DNA from: Pseudomonadota bacterium
GTDB taxonomy: Bacteria; Pseudomonadota; Alphaproteobacteria; UBA2136; JAPKEQ01
Assembly: GCA_036141575.1 (NCBI GenBank)
Contig: JAYZXF010000002.1
Location: forward strand, 73,536 to 116,671
Reading direction: 5' to 3'
DNA: 43,136 bases
The position numbers and the translations under genes are program-made. Each line of letters opens with the position of its first letter. Position 1 is the first letter of the stretch. This document shows positions 41,960-43,136 of this stretch, piece after piece. The notes beneath the pieces are model-generated. The model was not told where the DNA came from, made no database searches, and saw nothing but the letters and a program-made list of their open reading frames with translations.

Positions 41960-43136
41960 ATGATTAAACTTGCAGATCCAGCGTCTCTTGGTGTTTCACC
42001 AGACATGCTGAAAACAGCGCTATCTGAAAGCTTTGAAGATCTTCTAGCGGGTAGCCTCTCTCTTGACGGTAACATCGAAAAAACTGTTGTTAAAGGTATC
42101 GTAACTGCGATCGAAAACGACGTTGCGATTGTTGACGTAGGTATGAAGGCTGAAGGCCGCATTCCTCTAAGAGAATTCGTAAGCCACGAATCTGGCGAAG
42201 TTGAACTTGCTGTTGGCGACAGTGTTGACGTATTCGTTGACAACCTAGACGACAACAACGGTGAAGCGCGTCTTTCTCGTGAAAAAGCTCGTCGTGAAGA
42301 AGTTATGGACACTCTAGAAACTGCGTTCAAAGCGAACGAAAAAGTTAAGGGTGTTATCTTTGGTAAGGTTAAAGGTGGTTTCATGGTAGACGTTTCTGGC
42401 GTTCTAGCATTCCTACCAGGTTCACAAATGGACGCACGTCCAATCCGTGACGTAACACCTTACATGTACACACCACAAGAGCTTATGATCCTTAAACTAG
42501 ACCGTCAGAAGGGTAACCTTATCGTTTCTCGTCGTGCTGTTATGGATGAAACTCGTGGTGAAGCACGTGACGAACTCCTTGAAGATATGTCTGAAGGTAA
42601 GCAGCTTGAAGGTGTTGTTAAGAACATCACTGACTACGGTGCGTTTATCGATCTTGGTGGCGTAGATGGACTTCTACACATCACTGATATCGCTTGGCAC
42701 CGCATTAACCACCCATCAGAAGTTCTTTCTGTTGGCCAAGTGGTTAAAGTACAAGTTGTACGTTTCGACGAGAAGACGAAGCGCGTATCTCTAGGTATGA
42801 AACAGATGAACAACGATCCATGGACAGAAGTTGATGGCAGCTACCCAATCGGTACTGTTGTTAAAGGTCGTATCACAAACATCACTGATTACGGTGCGTT
42901 TGTTGAGCTTGCTCCAGGTATCGAAGGTCTTATCCACGTAAGTGAAATGAGCTGGACACGTAAAAACGTACACCCAGGCAAACTTGTTTCAACTTCTGAG
43001 GAAGTGGACGTTATGGTACTTGAAATCGACCACGAGAAGCGTCGTATTTCTCTAGGTCTGAAGCAATGCCAAGACAACCCATGGAAAGTGTACACAGAGA
43101 AGAACCCAGAGGGTACAGAAGTTGAAGGTACTGTTC
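41960..43136 (+). CDS. rpsA: 30S ribosomal protein S1 (3' end outside window)
   Basis: The first 392 residues are present and the gene runs off the end of the window. S1 binds mRNA and unfolds it on the 30S subunit. Four S1 OB-fold repeats can be counted in the visible part: about 42-105 (VKGIVTAIENDVAIVDVG), 125-190 (VKGVIFGKVKGGFMVDV), 213-280 (LEGVVKNITDYGAFIDLG) and 298-365 (VKGRITNITDYGAFVELA). The start of a fifth, after WKVYTEKNPEGTEV, lies at the edge. The N-terminal LLAGSLSL region resembles the ribosome-binding domain of other proteobacterial S1 proteins. Confidence 0.98.
   Translation, partial: MIKLADPASLGVSPDMLKTALSESFEDLLAGSLSLDGNIEKTVVKGIVTAIENDVAIVDVGMKAEGRIPLREFVSHESGEVELAVGDSVDVFVDNLDDNNGEARLSREKARREEVMDTLETAFKANEKVKGVIFGKVKGGFMVDVSGVLAFLPGSQMDARPIRDVTPYMYTPQELMILKLDRQKGNLIVSRRAVMDETRGEARDELLEDMSEGKQLEGVVKNITDYGAFIDLGGVDGLLHITDIAWHRINHPSEVLSVGQVVKVQVVRFDEKTKRVSLGMKQMNNDPWTEVDGSYPIGTVVKGRITNITDYGAFVELAPGIEGLIHVSEMSWTRKNVHPGKLVSTSEEVDVMVLEIDHEKRRISLGLKQCQDNPWKVYTEKNPEGTEVEGTV

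Overview
This 43 kb window looks like the chromosome of a Gram-negative, aerobic to microaerobic proteobacterium. An alphaproteobacterium is the best guess: the order ccoNOQP-ccoGHIS, the long Ala/Glu-rich tail on ribosomal protein S16, and cmk directly before rpsA all fit. Two things are atypical for that class. Cytochrome c maturation is of the System II (ResB/CcsA) type, and the aconitase is AcnB. I saw no rRNA, tRNA, CRISPR array, insertion sequence or prophage. Most genes are core housekeeping genes.

Layout. 1-2620: end of an ATP synthase operon (atpG partial, atpD, atpC). 2796-6818: heptose-7-phosphate kinase, NAD synthetase and a class I aminotransferase. 7119-13028: acnB, a secreted trypsin-like protease with PDZ domains, and an O-acetylhomoserine sulfhydrylase (metY). 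13070-15456: a small island of unusual base use with a Trp-rich membrane protein and an Nmad2-type protein. 15471-20484: a methyltransferase, ftsY, an orphan pseudopilin, a TPR protein with a YidD-like tail, then ffh, so both protein components of the SRP pathway lie close together. 20902-22533: rpsP-rimM-trmD, without rplS. 22530-25790: a thioredoxin-like protein, CcsA and ResB. 25873-36736: an unknown small protein, a CRP/FNR regulator with a C-terminal cysteine cluster, a TauE/DsbD_2-like membrane protein, the full cbb3 oxidase set ccoNOQPGHIS, and hemN. 36869-39568: purB and purA. 39690-43136: a 2H-phosphoesterase-like protein, two small membrane proteins, cmk and rpsA (partial).

How the genes work together. 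Three FNR-type palindromes (TTGAY-N4-RTCAA) sit at 25824, 26998 and 36771. They are placed to control cytochrome c maturation, the cbb3 operon and oxygen-independent heme synthesis, which makes a coherent low-oxygen respiration regulon. At resB and hemN the -10 element ends six bases before the ATG, no Shine-Dalgarno is visible, and the FNR box lies about 41 bases upstream. This predicts leaderless mRNAs.

The most novel signal is a dispersed palindromic element. A 22-base core (GCTYATGTAC, four variable bases, AAGTACAC) occurs in five intergenic places, each time at the tip of a hairpin whose outer stem differs between loci. Several of these hairpins look like transcription terminators. A sixth place (6913-6969) shows the same layout with a diverged core. 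Several conventional start codons are also corrected here from promoter and ribosome-binding-site positions (rfaE1, ccoN, purB, rimM and others).
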